Source of the DNA: Breviolum minutum Mf 1.05b.01
Lineage: Eukaryota; Sar; Dinophyceae; Suessiales; Symbiodiniaceae
Direction of reading: 5' to 3'
Assembly (NCBI GenBank): GCA_000507305.1
Contig: DF239034.1
Location: 353,613-417,612 of the forward strand
DNA: 64,000 nt
Shown here: positions 53,611-64,000 of the stretch, one piece after another
How the letters are laid out: each line of letters opens with the position of its first letter
Numbering within the stretch: position 1 is the first letter of the stretch
Program-made: the position numbers and the translations under genes
The notes under the pieces: model-generated
The model's input: the letters and a program-made list of their open reading frames with translations, nothing else
Databases searched by the model: none
What the model was told of the DNA's origin: nothing

Positions 53611-53975
53611 GGTGGTGGCGTCTGGGTCCTGTCCAAGCACCCTGCACAAAATACTGAGCAACCACTTCTTTGCCTCAAGAGTACTGGTTGACCTGTCGGT
53701 CCATTGTCCTTCCTCAGTGGGGGCTGGCAGCAACGGGACTTGGTCCAAATGCTCAAGAGGCCTGTCGGCCAGTCTTGCTACTTTTACAAATTCCAGGACC
53801 CAAGGAATTTTACCAACCCCCCAGACAGGCGCTACCAAGGGCATAGACAGCCCTTGTTTCTGCACCAAGCGTGTCCGCGTCTTGTACTCCAAGTTCACCA
53901 GAAGGACTTCTTTGCCTGTTATGAGCGATGTGATTGCACCCCCCTTTTACTGGAGGATCATCCGACTACTGATAT
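53611..53975 (-). pseudogene. Tyrosine recombinase fragment
   Basis: One frame carries VNLEYKTRTRLVQKQGLSMP, a middle part, then PLLPAPTEEGQWTDRSTSTL and EAKKWLLSILCRVLG. It aligns with the stretch from RYVECATAIHKT to EAAKWLKLILES of the recombinase at 51 kb. No catalytic tyrosine. It abuts the RT fragment at about 53610, in another frame, so it is a join of two truncated elements. Confidence 0.72.
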
Positions 53976-54531
53976 TGCCCAAGGGTGGGTGGCTAATGCC
54001 CCTTTGCAAATACCTAGTGATGCGGCAGGATCTGCTCGGTGCCCACGGTAGGTGCAGACAGCGCCCGAAATGATGCTTCCCCTACTTTCGAAACTACTGG
54101 GGACCCTCTACTCCTCATTGGAAGACGGGGTGGTCACCGCTGCCAGGATGACCGGGTTGTCTCATTTGATTTGGATTCTTTTCAATAGGCAGGTGGCGGG
54201 TACACTGTGTGCCTGCGCAACCCAAATCGGCTAAAAGGAATTTGTGCTGCCTTTTTGATAACCACCTTGAGTCACAAGTGTGCGCGTCTCCATTGTTTTT
54301 CTTTGACATGGGTGTATTCACTTACCATACATTTTGTGGGGTACATGCACTTGTTTGTATCTTGATGCTGTGCCGTTTTATGTCTTTCCTACAGGCATGA
54401 AAGTTGTGTGTTTGGCTCTGGTTCAAGCGCTAGGGCGACTCAACCCTTTCCCAGTGTGAACACAACGACGAGGTGCCTCAGCCTCTCTCGGAGTGTTTGT
54501 GCAGATCGGAGGTTGAAACCTGTCTCCTCTA
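53976..54531. other. Spacer between the minus-strand retroelements and the plus-strand gene
   Basis: No family recognised. Near 54394 TTTCCTACAG|GCATGAAAG looks like a plus-strand splice acceptor, so an exon of the following gene may lie upstream. Confidence 0.35.
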
Positions 54532-55024
54532 ATGATGCCCCTTCGTGATGACCAATATATCAGCCTCTCTCCTACTGACTCTCCGGCGGAGGATGCCGAA
54601 ATGGATTCAGGTGCAGCGGCATTGGTCAAGCCGCGCAAGAGGAATGTCAGCAAGTGGGAAAGGGTCTGACCCGATTGCCAGCTGATACTCCGCGTACTCC
54701 GGGCCCTAAGGGTGTGGACTTTCAGCAGTTTTGTGATCAACTACGGACCGACCTTCCAGGTGACTCTCATGGAAGAGGAAGCTTTGACACCAGTGCCCGG
54801 TTTGTTGCTGGAGACCCGGGCGCTAGATTCGGGGCCGCTGCACCATTGGAGTATGAGGTTACTGCGGAGATCGGACATCCTCACTGGGAGCTGATCTTTG
54901 AACATGTCTTGCGGCAGTGTGGATATCTGGTGGAATTTCACACCGTTTATGTCATGGTGGATAACCGAGATTTGGCGACAAGATTCCTCCCTGCTTCACT
55001 GGCCGGCTGCAGCAAGATGGTGGC

Positions 55025-57251
55025 ATAGTCGCCTCAAGCTTATTGGGCCTCACAAGGAGAAAACGGAACTACTACTCTTCCCCATTTCCGCATCTACAGG
55101 GTTACATCATGTGCACCCCACCTGGGCAGGCACCTTTGTACTGGCTGCCCTTGTGGCAATGTTCCCTGGGATCAACTTCGTATTGCTGGATAGCGATTGT
55201 TTACCTGTTACTTTGTTTGAAGTTGAAGACCTGTGGACTGAGGCCTATTTGGCGCGCCTTCCAGCACATTGCGAAAGTGGCATTCCTCAGGCACACCCAT
55301 TACGAGCCTTCGCACGATTCAGCAAAGACCCACAGGGGGCTCTGGTGGTCACTGAACCACATGCCGAACTCAATGCGGGGCTTATTGTAATTTTTCGATC
55401 CTCTCACCCACCTCTCTTTGACTGGAATGCCTGGTCACTCCGCCTCAGGAGTTCCCCAGGTTCAGTTACTGATGAGGAATTCAAAGACGAAGCCTCCAAT
55501 TTGGCGTTTGCCTTTTGGGATAGAATTGGTGAGTTCTTAATGCGGTCGCGCACTGGCAGTGAGCTCAGTTCTGATGAGAAGACGCTCTGGATTCAATCTG
55601 GTTTGGCGATATCGCCTTTGATGGGCACGTGTTTGCAGTACTCCTTGGACTTCTGCCTAGCATGGGCATTGATAGGTGAATGGACATCCAGGGTCCTCTT
55701 TCCTGTCCCCAAAGGCCCCTGGCCTAGACACGGGCATGCGGGTGCCCTCCTTCAGAATTATCAATGCCGATCACCTCGGATTGTGGCGTGGGCCCGAGCT
55801 GCCTTCGAACAAGGAGCCCTCCCTTCCTTGCTGATGATGCCTGGTCTTGCACCTGTCTTTAGTCTCCCAGGAGATCGTATGTTTCAGGCCACAGAAATCA
55901 CAGCAGGCCATCAGAGACCAGCTATTATGCATGCCTATGGGGGAGCCAAGGTGGGTATGGAAAGATCTCTTGCCTCGATTGCAGCTGAAGGGTGGATTCC
56001 TATGGCGGCTGCTATGCTCGGCACTGTAGATAAACCGCCTATGTGGGCCAGTGTTGGACTCCGCCCAGTTGCAGGCACAACCATCGACTTCAGGGTGCTG
56101 CCTCCCATCCTTTCAGAAAAGGAGAAACTGCTTATGCTCTCGTGCTGGCAACAGTGGGATCCAACTGGTGTCCCGAGCTCTGCCCTGTCCCAATGGCTTG
56201 TTGGAATTGATGTGGGCTATGGACCGGATGGACGTAGCTCCCCTACCTTCCTGAAGCAGAACTTCAACGTCCAAGAGGCAGCTGATCTCTATCAAGCTGT
56301 CCACCTACATACCTTGGAAGACTTGGCGGAGAATGGCCCGTACCCCAAGGTCATCAGCCAGTTTGCGCTAAGAATCATCACCTATAAGTACCCCCTGGAA
56401 GCCATCCTCGCAATTTACTTTCTCTCGGCTACAGGGTATTTGCCGGACAAGTTCCCCCACGACCAGTGGATTGAGGCGGTCAGGTGGCATGGTGACACCA
56501 AGATTGCTGCCACTATCCATACTGAAGCTGAATGGGCAGATGCCAAAATCATACTTGCCACTTTGGAGAACGTGGTGGTTGAAGCGGAATCCCAGCATGG
56601 GGTGGTGGTGTGGTCGAGTGCACAGAATTGCCCTCCTACCATCCCCACTGACTCCTATCCTCTCCAGCTGATTGTGTTACCTGGGGAGGAAATCCAACGG
56701 CACCTCCCTGAGACCTTGCATGCGGAGGCAACGGGACTCGGGGGTAGGGACCTCTTGTACCCTATCCCCTGGGATATTTCGATCAGATCAGACAAAGAAG
56801 GGCAGTCGGTCTACGGACCTTCGCTTGCTCCGATGGAAGAAAAAGTCGATGTTCCTGGCATCTTTGGGGGCACGGAAACCGTGCAGGTCACTGCATTGGG
56901 CAGGAGTAAGGCTGCACATGAATTCTTGGTGCTCCATTACTTTGGATTGGACAGTGCCAAGCATTGGGATGTCCTCTTGTCTGAAGTCCTGCCTGCGGTT
57001 CAGCTCCCGGGTGCCTCAGCCCGTCGGGCTACTGCTTTGGAAATGTTTGGAGCCTCGCACATCACACCGTCCCACCGCAGAATGCCTCATGTGTTGTGGA
57101 CCGACTCAATGACCTTGATTTGGAACCTTTTGATGGGAGGTAGAATGGGACGATACACGGGCTCCCCCGACACACTGGTATTTGACCAGCGTATTGATCT
57201 CAGAGGCTTCTCTGCTGGCAGCTTTGCTGGCCTGAGCACCCTGCCACTATT
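55025..57251 (+). CDS. Segment 1: glycosyltransferase-like N-terminal region, uninterrupted
   Basis: An open frame of about 740 codons running into the N at 57252 (it opens at 54898, but the first codons look out of frame with the real protein). NFVLLDSDCLPVTLFE followed about 55 residues later by HAELNAGLIVIF is the layout of GT8-like nucleotide-sugar transferases (a DxD motif, then the FNAG block). The remainder has no family I can name; it includes TALEMFGASHITPSHRRMPH near its end. The sugar-transferase call rests on two motifs. Confidence 0.6.
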
Positions 57252-57256
57252 NAACG

Positions 57257-57916
57257 GTGGATGAGGTGAAGGACAGTGAACTCCTCGCATTGGGCAGAAC
57301 GCATCTGGAAATTGACATTCCTTTTGTTTCTGCAGAGGCACTGCGGGATCACCTCATTGAGCTGATTAGTGTGCGCAATTTGAGGCATTGCCCTGAGGCG
57401 TTGTTTGCTCTGTTCCGCCAATTCTTGCAGAGGCTCACTTTGCCTAGGATATGCCACTTCCTGGACCTTGTTGTGTTACCACAACTCACCCCAGTCCGTG
57501 CCCCCTGGGCGGATGCTACTCGGACTTTATGGACTTGCCACCATATTCGTGCTTCCCCACATGAGAATGGATATCCGTATGAGCCAAGGGTTACAATTGC
57601 TTATTTCTTTACGTCGCATGACCATATCCATCACGTGGGGGTTCTCTGGGGCACCTTGCCGCTCCTCTTGTTTTCGGATCCACGAATGGTTTATCCGGTG
57701 GATGTCTATAAGTTTCACGGCCAAGAGGTACATCGATTGCATCAACAGCATATCCAATTAGGCTTGAGGAAAGGCATGGCGGTGCTTGTGTACTACAGAG
57801 TCCAGAGTGGACCCCATGTGAACGAAGTTTTCCAGGCTGTCCTCATCGCACATGGGACTGCATGGACGTGCCTTCCAGGCGAACATTTTCATTGTGGATA
57901 TGGTTTTCCTTGGTGA
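57257..57916 (+). CDS. Segment 2: middle region, unknown fold
   Basis: A 219-codon frame after the N, reading for example YPYEPRVTIAYFFTSHDHIH. It continues in another frame near 57890 (FIVDMVFLGDTRSAEELAVF). No family recognised; it precedes the helicase core as accessory domains do in large SF1 helicases. Confidence 0.5.
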   Translation: MDEVKDSELLALGRTHLEIDIPFVSAEALRDHLIELISVRNLRHCPEALFALFRQFLQRLTLPRICHFLDLVVLPQLTPVRAPWADATRTLWTCHHIRASPHENGYPYEPRVTIAYFFTSHDHIHHVGVLWGTLPLLLFSDPRMVYPVDVYKFHGQEVHRLHQQHIQLGLRKGMAVLVYYRVQSGPHVNEVFQAVLIAHGTAWTCLPGEHFHCGYGFPW

Positions 57917-58202
57917 CACACGAAGTGCTGAAGAGCTCGCTGTTTTCACCAACATGGCCCCAGAAAGGCTGCGCTTAGGGTGTGGGCTCCGAGTGGAAAA
58001 GAAGCTCACACCCATCTTCCCAGGTGAACGGGGACCATTGTTTGCTGCGTCAGTGAAGTTACTTCAATTTGCCCTGCGTGCCTCTCTGCAAAAGAGCTTA
58101 CAGAGGATGAAGAAGCCCTCCTGCAGGCCATTCGGCCGTTGGTGGCAAATCCGGACTGCCACTTTTTGGCAGTGCTTACTGCTTTGGTTCAGTCCATCTT
58201 AG

Positions 58203-58640
58203 AATCCCATCAGTGGAGTCTTCGGGGCTGGGAAGACCCGAGCAGCTGCTGCCATGATTGCTGGCTTATTGGTGATGGACCCTACCTTGAAGGTCATGGT
58301 CGTAACCAAAGAAAACGCAGCGGCGCATGCCTTCGCCAAGCATATTGAATCTCTGCAGCTTCCACCCTCGCTGGAAGAGAAATTTGGCAGGTTGGTGGGT
58401 GCCACGGAGCTGGAAAAAGGCCCTGCCAGCCAAACGAAGCTAGATGTTTTGCCTGGATTCCGCAACACTGTCTTACGCACCAAGCAAGTAATCATTGGTT
58501 GCGGAGGTGGTTTCCACCAGGAATGTATGCAGCCGTACAGCCCAGTAGCTCGGTGGATGTCAGAGGTTGACGTTGCCCTCAATGATGAGGGCCAACAGTA
58601 TGGAAACCTGAAGAGTTCCCCGCAAAGGCCTTGTTATATG
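58203..58640 (+). CDS. Segment 3: SF1 helicase, Walker A and Walker B
   Basis: Right after an in-frame TAG (58200-58202) the frame reads NPISGVFGAGKTRAAAAMIA, a Walker A (GxxGxGKT). About 110 residues later comes EVDVALNDEGQQYGN, a Walker B of the DE.Q type. The next motif (GDHKQTPGG, Q/P-loop of motif III) lies in a different frame from about 58640, so the motor is split. Confidence 0.78.
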
Positions 58641-59385
58641 GTGTGGGGATCACAAACAAACGCCAGGGGGGCTGCGCAAGAGTGATGAAGCTCGAGCGTT
58701 CAGACGCAAGTTGATGCGAAGGCCCATTGCCTTGAGGGGCGACACAAAGTTCCTCCCACCACATATGCTGGGCGCCATAATCCATCCGTATGTGCAAGAT
58801 GTGCCTGGACCCCAAGTGGCAGGATTGAGTCAGCTCCTTCAGGAAAGCACCAGGCAACCACTTGGATTTTCCACTGGGAGTGTGGCGGTCTTCCAAGAGC
58901 TGTGTAAAGAAACCATTGGCAGTTGCTGGGAGGCTGGCATTACTCCGTGCTGCTGTGCAGCGATTGCTGTGTTGTGGCTGGCGCTGGCCCCCGAAAGATT
59001 CCCGTTGCAAGCTGACACTTTCAGCCGCGCTGCAAGCACAGCCGGAAAACAAAAGTGGTCCCTGATTCTACCAAGCAGTGCAAGGGTTTCTGAGCTCACC
59101 TATGTCACCATCATTGGAACAAGATATCCAGAATTGGATAATTTCCAGAATGATATCATTCAGTTTGGTAACTACCTCCAAGCTGAGCAATGCACTAGAG
59201 GGGGTTTTTTGCCCATCTTCTGGGATGCGCCATACAGCTACATCAATGCCAGCACAGACATTGGGGAAGTAGTGGACTGGATCACAGACAAGTTTGTGGT
59301 GGCCAACAAAGGTGATCTTGCGGTCCTCCACAACGGCAACAAAATGGTCAATGCCTTCACCAACACGGAATGGGGTTTCAGGCTC
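58640..59385 (+). CDS. Segment 4: SF1 helicase, motif III and following
   Basis: Opens with CGDHKQTPGGLRKSDEARAF, the GD..Q.PP-type motif III of Upf1-like helicases, then RRKLMRRPIAL. A later part includes NDIIQFGNYLQAEQC. It ends in the frame change before motif V. Confidence 0.7.
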
Positions 59386-60496
59386 AGGTGGAGCAATCGT
59401 CTCGCGAAGTGTCACGTCCTGTGCTGGTATGACGGCATACCTCGTACTACTTGCTCAAACCAGAGTGGGTTTCCTCAGTGGGGGACGAGGGAAAAGTTTC
59501 CATCAACTCCCACCACAAGAACAGGCTGCCCAAAGAGAAGAGGCCTATGCAAGGGCTAGAGTGGCCCTCACTCGAGCACAACAGATCTGCTTCATCATGG
59601 GCCCACTGGACATGCGTGGGTTGGTAGGAGCAGCGACTATCATTGGCTGCTTGAAATATGGTGCCTGCTTCAGTGGGCTTGACGACCAGGACGACCCTGT
59701 TTTCCTTATCCGGCTTAAGGATGAGGATCTACTGGAGGCACCTGATGATTCGGCCTTTCTGCAAAGCTTACGGTTCTCCTGTGCGAGAGTTAGTGGAGTC
59801 TATCCACCTCTGGCCCTGGTGGAAGCCTACATTACTGAGGAGGACCGTGCCCCAAGGGTGCGAAGGCTACACCTTATGGTGGTGGACCTGCACAGACGCA
59901 GGCGGATGGCTGACAGGGTTCTGAGGTTACTCGTGGACCTCCAAGTCGATAGGTGTGCAGAAGAGTGCTTGAATACTCTCCCTATCCCGTCGAAACAGAA
60001 CCAAGAGGCTTACCAGCTTAGATATGTCTTTGGATACGCAATGGATGGAAGTGACCTTCCGTGCTACATTCTTTGGCCCACACGGACAGCAGAACAATCC
60101 TTCTGGTGCATTGATGCCTGGAAAGGTGATTGGGTGCGGCTGGACAAATGTGCTTACATGGCTCCGCTGGGAATCGAACACTTCTTTGATGCCTTTTGCT
60201 TTGACCCAGAGAATATGCATGCGAACAAGTTCTCGCTTACTCCAAGGCGCATCCCGGTTGAAAGGAAGACACCTGCTGCTAAGCGTGAAGTCGATCAGGA
60301 CATGGTTGCGAGAGAGGAGAGTGCATCTGATGCAGTATCTGATGCTGAGAGTGGGTGGTCAGGGGTGTCGGACAACTCCTCCACGGACTCAGAGTGTACT
60401 GATATAGCGGCCTCATCAGTAGCCTCTGACCAGGATAGATTTGACACAGCCTATGATGCTTTTCGTGACCTGGCAAATGGCCTAAAACCACATTGA
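59385..60496 (+). CDS. Segment 5: SF1 helicase C-terminal motifs
   Basis: Contains QREEAYARARVALTRAQQIC, motif VI (VA.TRA) with the arginine finger position, then IMGPLDMRGLVG. After the helicase the chain becomes acidic and serine-rich (SDAVSDAESGWSGVSDNSST) and stops at 60496; protein-like sequence resumes in another frame at 60498 (RYSRGITSEDAAGVPLLDGQ). Confidence 0.72.
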
Positions 60497-60497
60497 C

Positions 60498-62035
60498 CTC
60501 AGACGGTACTCCAGAGGTATCACCAGTGAGGATGCGGCTGGTGTTCCGTTACTGGATGGACAGGAGAAGCTGCAAGAGTTGGTGCATCTGCCTAGAACTT
60601 GGCCGTTAGCGCGCCTGACTATCCCACTTGAAGGTCTTAGCAAGCAAATTGATCGGCTATTGGAAGGGTATTGCTTTCAAATCTTGGCTACCAACGGAAT
60701 CCAGAGGCACACAATGGGAGGGTCCTTCAGACGGCCACGCATCTCACTTGGATCTTGGCTGAGTACCTTGCAGATACTATTGCGTGGCTCATGCGAAGTA
60801 TTCTGGGCCATGATTCTAAGATCCTATTTGCTTCTGACACCGAAGTTCTGGGTCTTGCCGCTGTATCGGGAATTCCTGAACAGTGCACGACGCATCCGAC
60901 CGAGCCCTCCTCTGAAAGGGCTCGTGGTTGCACGGGGTTGGTCAAGGTCATATGTAAGGAAAACAAGGAGCAGAAAGGAAAGAGGAAGTACCATGCTGGT
61001 ACGCCTCACCCGAATGATCGAGGTGGATTTACCCAATGGTTTGGGTCATGCAGCCTAATGAGTACGCTTTATGTCTGGTTTCCAGCTTGCTGGGCGCCGA
61101 TGGTGGCTGAGAAGCTATTTAGCTGGTCGCCCCCACCAAGCAAATCCACCTACCCGCAGCATGGTCGGCCCGCCTCAGGGCCTCCCCAGACGTATTCCGG
61201 AGCGCATCCTTGGCACCAACATAGTCAGGGCGCTGCTGGTCCCAGTGAGGCAATGGAGGAGACTGACAGCACTGAAGTGAAGTACAAGATCAGACAATGG
61301 TCATTGCCAGGTGCTACAATTGTGCCGGTGCTCAATGTTAGCAGTAGAGTCTTCTGGCTTGAACTGGATGATAAAGCTCTCTTGGACAGCTATGTTACAG
61401 GAGGGTATCCTTTGTGACGTGTTTTCGCAGAAGTGTTCTGCTGCGTGGCAGGGCGCTCGAGGTGAAAGGCTTACAGTTGGTATCATGTTGCCAGGCCGCC
61501 AAGATGCGGATGACTGGCTCAACTTCATGTTATCGCAGAAGAACCTTTGGCCTACCTTTACAACCCGCGGTACTCTCACAGAGGAAATCTCAGCACAGGT
61601 ATTCAGCAAAGAGCGGCGAAGGCTGCAGGCCCAGCATCTGTGGATGGAGGTCAAGCTACGGTGGGGGGTGCTGGTTGACCGAATGTACGTCAAAGCACCC
61701 ACTGGGAAATCCAAAGAAGAACAGACCCTTATGAAGAGAAAAAGTATCGTGGGGCTAGAATCAAAGAGGTCCAAGCATGGTGGAAGAGATGTCAAGATTG
61801 GATGGCACACTATAAAAATCACGGTGAACCGTTTGTCTATGACTTCAAGAAGTTGTTGAAGGCGCTATCAGACAAGGAAACAGTAGCACAGTCGGAAGTT
61901 GATGCATTCATGGAGAATTGCGCAAAAAGGTGGCAGACTAGAGAGGGTACGTATCAACTCAAGCGACGACGTCTGCCAGACGTTAGAGACTCGCCTGAGT
62001 ATCCAGGTGCAGATATTGATATGGCTGACATCTAA
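60498..62035 (+). pseudogene. Segment 6: C-terminal region, frameshifted, unknown
   Basis: Coding shifts from about 60498-60660 to 60671-61417, then to about 61415-61760 (GIMLPGRQDADDWLNFMLSQ), then to 61802-62035 (EPFVYDFKKLLKALSDKETV). The final part is charged and basic (QLKRRRLPDVRD). No family recognised. Confidence 0.45.
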
Positions 62036-62252
62036 ACATGGACAACGTGGAGGATTACTACATGGCGGAAGAGAACCTTTGAGGGGCTGAGAGGGGCGCG
62101 TTTGTTTCACCTGTTTCACTTAGTTTGCAAATTTCCCTGGCTTTTCTGCCTGGCCTGGTGCCTGGCTTGGGTGTGGGTGTTGTTTGTTTTTGTTTGGTTT
62201 TTGGTTCTTCGTTGTTTTCCTTTTTCGGGGAAATTTGTCTTCAATTTCAACT

Positions 62253-62311
62253 AATTCCAGTTGTTGACCGACCATGTCTCGCACTAGTCCGGCAATGCAG
62301 GAAAAAAAAAG
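62253..62311. repeat. Inverted repeat, left arm
   Basis: AATTCCAGTTGTTGACCGAC... to GGCAATGCAGGAAAAAAAA is the reverse complement, with a handful of mismatches, of 62843-62897. Confidence 0.88.
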
Positions 62312-62312
62312 C

Positions 62313-62842
62313 GTCTTGTACTCCAAGTAGCCTGTTATCTTACCTTCTATTTCTATATCTGCTGTGTAGCAACACACGCAACGAAGGTCAGACCATCTGC
62401 TTCTAGAGTAAAGCGCGAAAAGAAAACAACCCGCAGCAAATCTATGATGCAACCTCTGCCACACTCAGCACTCTAGCCTGGCGCTTCTCACGTCTCCTGG
62501 AGTTTGCTAGTTCGCAAATGTTCGTTGTCTTTGGTGTGATGGTGGTTGCGACATGTGGGATGTTCAAAACCTCACAAAAATTGACTGCTTCGACGAAATT
62601 GGATAGTGCCGATGGAGATGCTTCTTGCTCTTGCAAGTATTCCAAGTACGCTTCAACGTCTGCAGCAAGCAATGGAAATGGTGAGATACTAAAAGAGAAC
62701 CTCGTGAATTCCTCCATATCAAGCTCCGGCCCGTGTTCAGACCAAAACCCTTCACGCTCTATCTGATTAGGCCAACTACGGGTTCCCAACGATTCTGATG
62801 TGTCGTACTGGAAGTCGTCGGAGTACCTGGCGCAATGACATT
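62313..62842 (-). pseudogene. Tyrosine recombinase fragment between inverted repeats
   Basis: The minus frame from about 62800 carries a core-binding-domain-like helix set (ADVEAYLEYLQEQEASPSAL and SNFVEAVNFCEVLNIPH), then after a frame change near 62455 the catalytic start FAAGCFLFALYSRSRWSDLR, where RSRW is the Arg I box. It stops after GYLEYKT at the inverted-repeat arm; the His and Tyr boxes are missing. This is a third recombinase subfamily in the window. Confidence 0.75.
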
Positions 62843-62897
62843 TTTTTTCCTGCATTGCCGAGCGAGTACGAGACATTGTCGGTCAACAACTGGAAAT
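62843..62897. repeat. Inverted repeat, right arm
   Basis: Pairs with 62253-62311. On the minus strand it encodes MSRTRSAMQEKK at the head of the recombinase frame. Confidence 0.88.
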
Positions 62898-62937
62898 TCG
62901 AGGGAGTAACTCCTTGGAACAAACATGCAAAAAGTAA

Positions 62938-63279
62938 TTGCAAAAGGACAGTGCCTTTTGGAAACAAAGCGGTGAAACCACAAAAACTGCACAGCAGCGG
63001 GTGAAACCAACCGGCCACTCAGAGTCCTCTCAGTACTGCACCGTCAGCAAAAGGCGCCGTGTCCCAGGTAAAAAGGTCCGTCCCCAAGACAGCAGCACCA
63101 TGGACGTGGAGACAACCACATTCATTTCTACGGAGAACCATAGACGTGTAGAAGAACCCATTCATTTCACAACGTACTGCTGCACGAAGAACGGCCCAAG
63201 ACCAAGGAAACGAGCCAAATCATCTCACTTCCGGAGACAATATGCCGCAGCACTGAAAAACTCCCAAATAGGCCGGTGA
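62938..63279 (+). CDS. Uncertain small basic ORF
   Basis: A 113-codon frame with basic tracts (SKRRRVPGKKVRPQ, GPRPRKRAKSSHFRRQ) that could act in nucleic-acid binding or nuclear import. No homologue recognised, no start context. It may be a fragment of a larger coding sequence or chance. Confidence 0.25.
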   Translation: MQKDSAFWKQSGETTKTAQQRVKPTGHSESSQYCTVSKRRRVPGKKVRPQDSSTMDVETTTFISTENHRRVEEPIHFTTYCCTKNGPRPRKRAKSSHFRRQYAAALKNSQIGR

Positions 63280-63339
63280 CACACAGTGAACCACTGAAGC
63301 GTGGTGACAGTGGACCATGAGCAGAGAGGGCCAAGGGCC

Positions 63340-63871
63340 CTCTTGCTATCCTGCAGCCCTCTTGCTGGGCATGCCGCTAAATAATCTGGAGTAGTCAGAT
63401 TGCAGTTGCTACCCTGCAGCTTGCTTACTGGGCCTGCCGCCAAAAAATCTGGAGTAGTCAGATTGCAGTTGCTACCCTGCAGCTTGCTTCTTGGACCTTC
63501 CGCCAAAAAATCTAAAGTAGTCAGATTGCAGTTGCTACCCCGCAGCTTGCTTACTGGGCCTGCCGCCAAAAAATCTGGAGGAGTCAGATTGCAGTTGCTA
63601 CCCTGCAGCTTGCTTACTGGGCCTGCCGCCAAAAAATCTGAAGTAGACAGATTGCAGTTGCTACCCTGCAGCTTGCTTAGTAGGTCTGCCGCCAAAAAAT
63701 CTGGAGTCGACAGATTGCAGTTGCTATCCTGCAGCCCTCATACTGGGCATGCCGCCAAATAATCTGGAGTAGTTAGATTACAGTTGCTATTCTGCAACCC
63801 TCATGCTGGGCCTGCCGCCAAAAAATCTGGAGCAGTCAGATTGCAGTTGCTATCCTGCAGCCCTCTTACTG
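63340..63871. repeat. 63-bp minisatellite, about 8.4 copies
   Basis: Unit: AGATTGCAGTTGCTACCCTG, then CAGCTTGCTTACTGGGCC, TGCCGCCAAAAAATCTGG and AGTAGTC. Copies vary at a few sites, and the outer copies differ most. Because 63 is 21 codons, a 21-residue peptide repeat is open on both strands (minus: PDFLAAGPVSKLQGSNCNLT). Confidence 0.95.
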
Positions 63872-64000
63872 TAATACCAAATAAGAGCTAACCACCATTG
63901 TCAGTGACAACAGGAGCACCAAATAGGAACAGTAGGCCACAACCTTCGCCTGTTCTGGAGGTATCCACTAAAGCTAAATTCAGCTTCAAACGAAATAATC
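63872..64000. other. Right edge, nothing recognised
   Basis: No repeat, ORF or RNA gene seen in the last 129 bases. Confidence 0.5.

Larger units (their letters stand above)
54532..62035 (+). pseudogene. Large multidomain gene: glycosyltransferase-like plus SF1 helicase, frameshifted
   Basis: Plus-strand coding character continues from ATG 54532 (MMPLRDDQYISLSPTDSPAE) to TAA at 62035 (ending EYPGADIDMADI), but the frame changes at about 54655, 55010, the N at 57252, 57890, 58095, 58200, 58640, 59385, 60490, 60665, 61415 and 61760. The pieces keep protein-like sequence between breaks, so this was one long protein (roughly 2,450 residues). The N-terminal third is glycosyltransferase-like; the centre is a Upf1-type superfamily 1 helicase; the C-terminal third is unrecognised. 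Breaks could be decay, sequencing or assembly errors, or very short introns; no splice consensus was evident at the ones I checked. It may be one copy of a dispersed family. Role unknown; SF1 helicases of this type act on RNA or RNA-DNA. Confidence 0.65.

Noticed and set aside
53704..54051. 115-codon plus-strand ORF
   Set aside because: Its first two thirds are antisense to a recombinase fragment that aligns well on the minus strand; the remainder has no support.
63340..63871. Possible CRISPR array
   Set aside because: The whole 63-bp unit repeats; there are no unique spacers, and the context is eukaryotic.

Overview
This window reads as nuclear DNA of a dinoflagellate, most like Symbiodiniaceae. 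The evidence is a host gene split into very short exons with both GT-AG and GC-AG introns, intron-borne satellites and microsatellites, and dense retroelements of types typical of these genomes: a Ty1/copia element carrying a methyltransferase-like domain, and DIRS-like elements with tyrosine recombinases. Nothing looks prokaryotic. Single Ns at 6727, 11318, 50279 and 57252 look like contig joins.

The main result is a gene invisible as long ORFs. On the minus strand, from about 39.2 kb (possibly 42.1 kb) down to 5.2 kb, short stretches encode, in collinear order, the motifs of one polyketide-synthase ketosynthase (KS), then two acyl carrier protein (ACP) domains, then a TPR-like helical tail ending in a stop at 5208. 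Reading phases agree across most neighbouring exons whose borders I could place. The KS keeps its active-site cysteine region, but the first catalytic histidine motif (HGTGT) is degenerate. Introns hold most of the simple and tandem repeats.

An apparently intact Ty1/copia element (31.30-38.85 kb, identical ~139-bp LTRs, 2119-codon gag-pol plus a 3' ORF) sits in an intron inside the KS coding region, in the same orientation as the gene. The 5' end of a second copia-like element (gag and primer-binding site) lies at the left edge.

From 43.8 to 54.0 kb, minus strand, is a stack of DIRS-like sequence: RNase H fragments; a gag ORF and a methyltransferase-RT-RNase H ORF in one frame separated by a single TGA; tyrosine recombinase ORFs, one duplicated across the N at 50279 in a pattern that looks like two unmerged overlapping contig ends; and RT/RNase H and recombinase pieces of other copies.

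From 54.5 to 62.0 kb, plus strand, is a large gene-like sequence broken by many frameshifts. It encodes a glycosyltransferase-like N-terminal region and a superfamily 1 (Upf1-like) helicase with Walker A, Walker B and C-terminal motifs. It is followed by a recombinase fragment bracketed by inverted repeats and by a 63-bp minisatellite at the right edge.

Domain calls rest on motifs read by eye; no database search was run.
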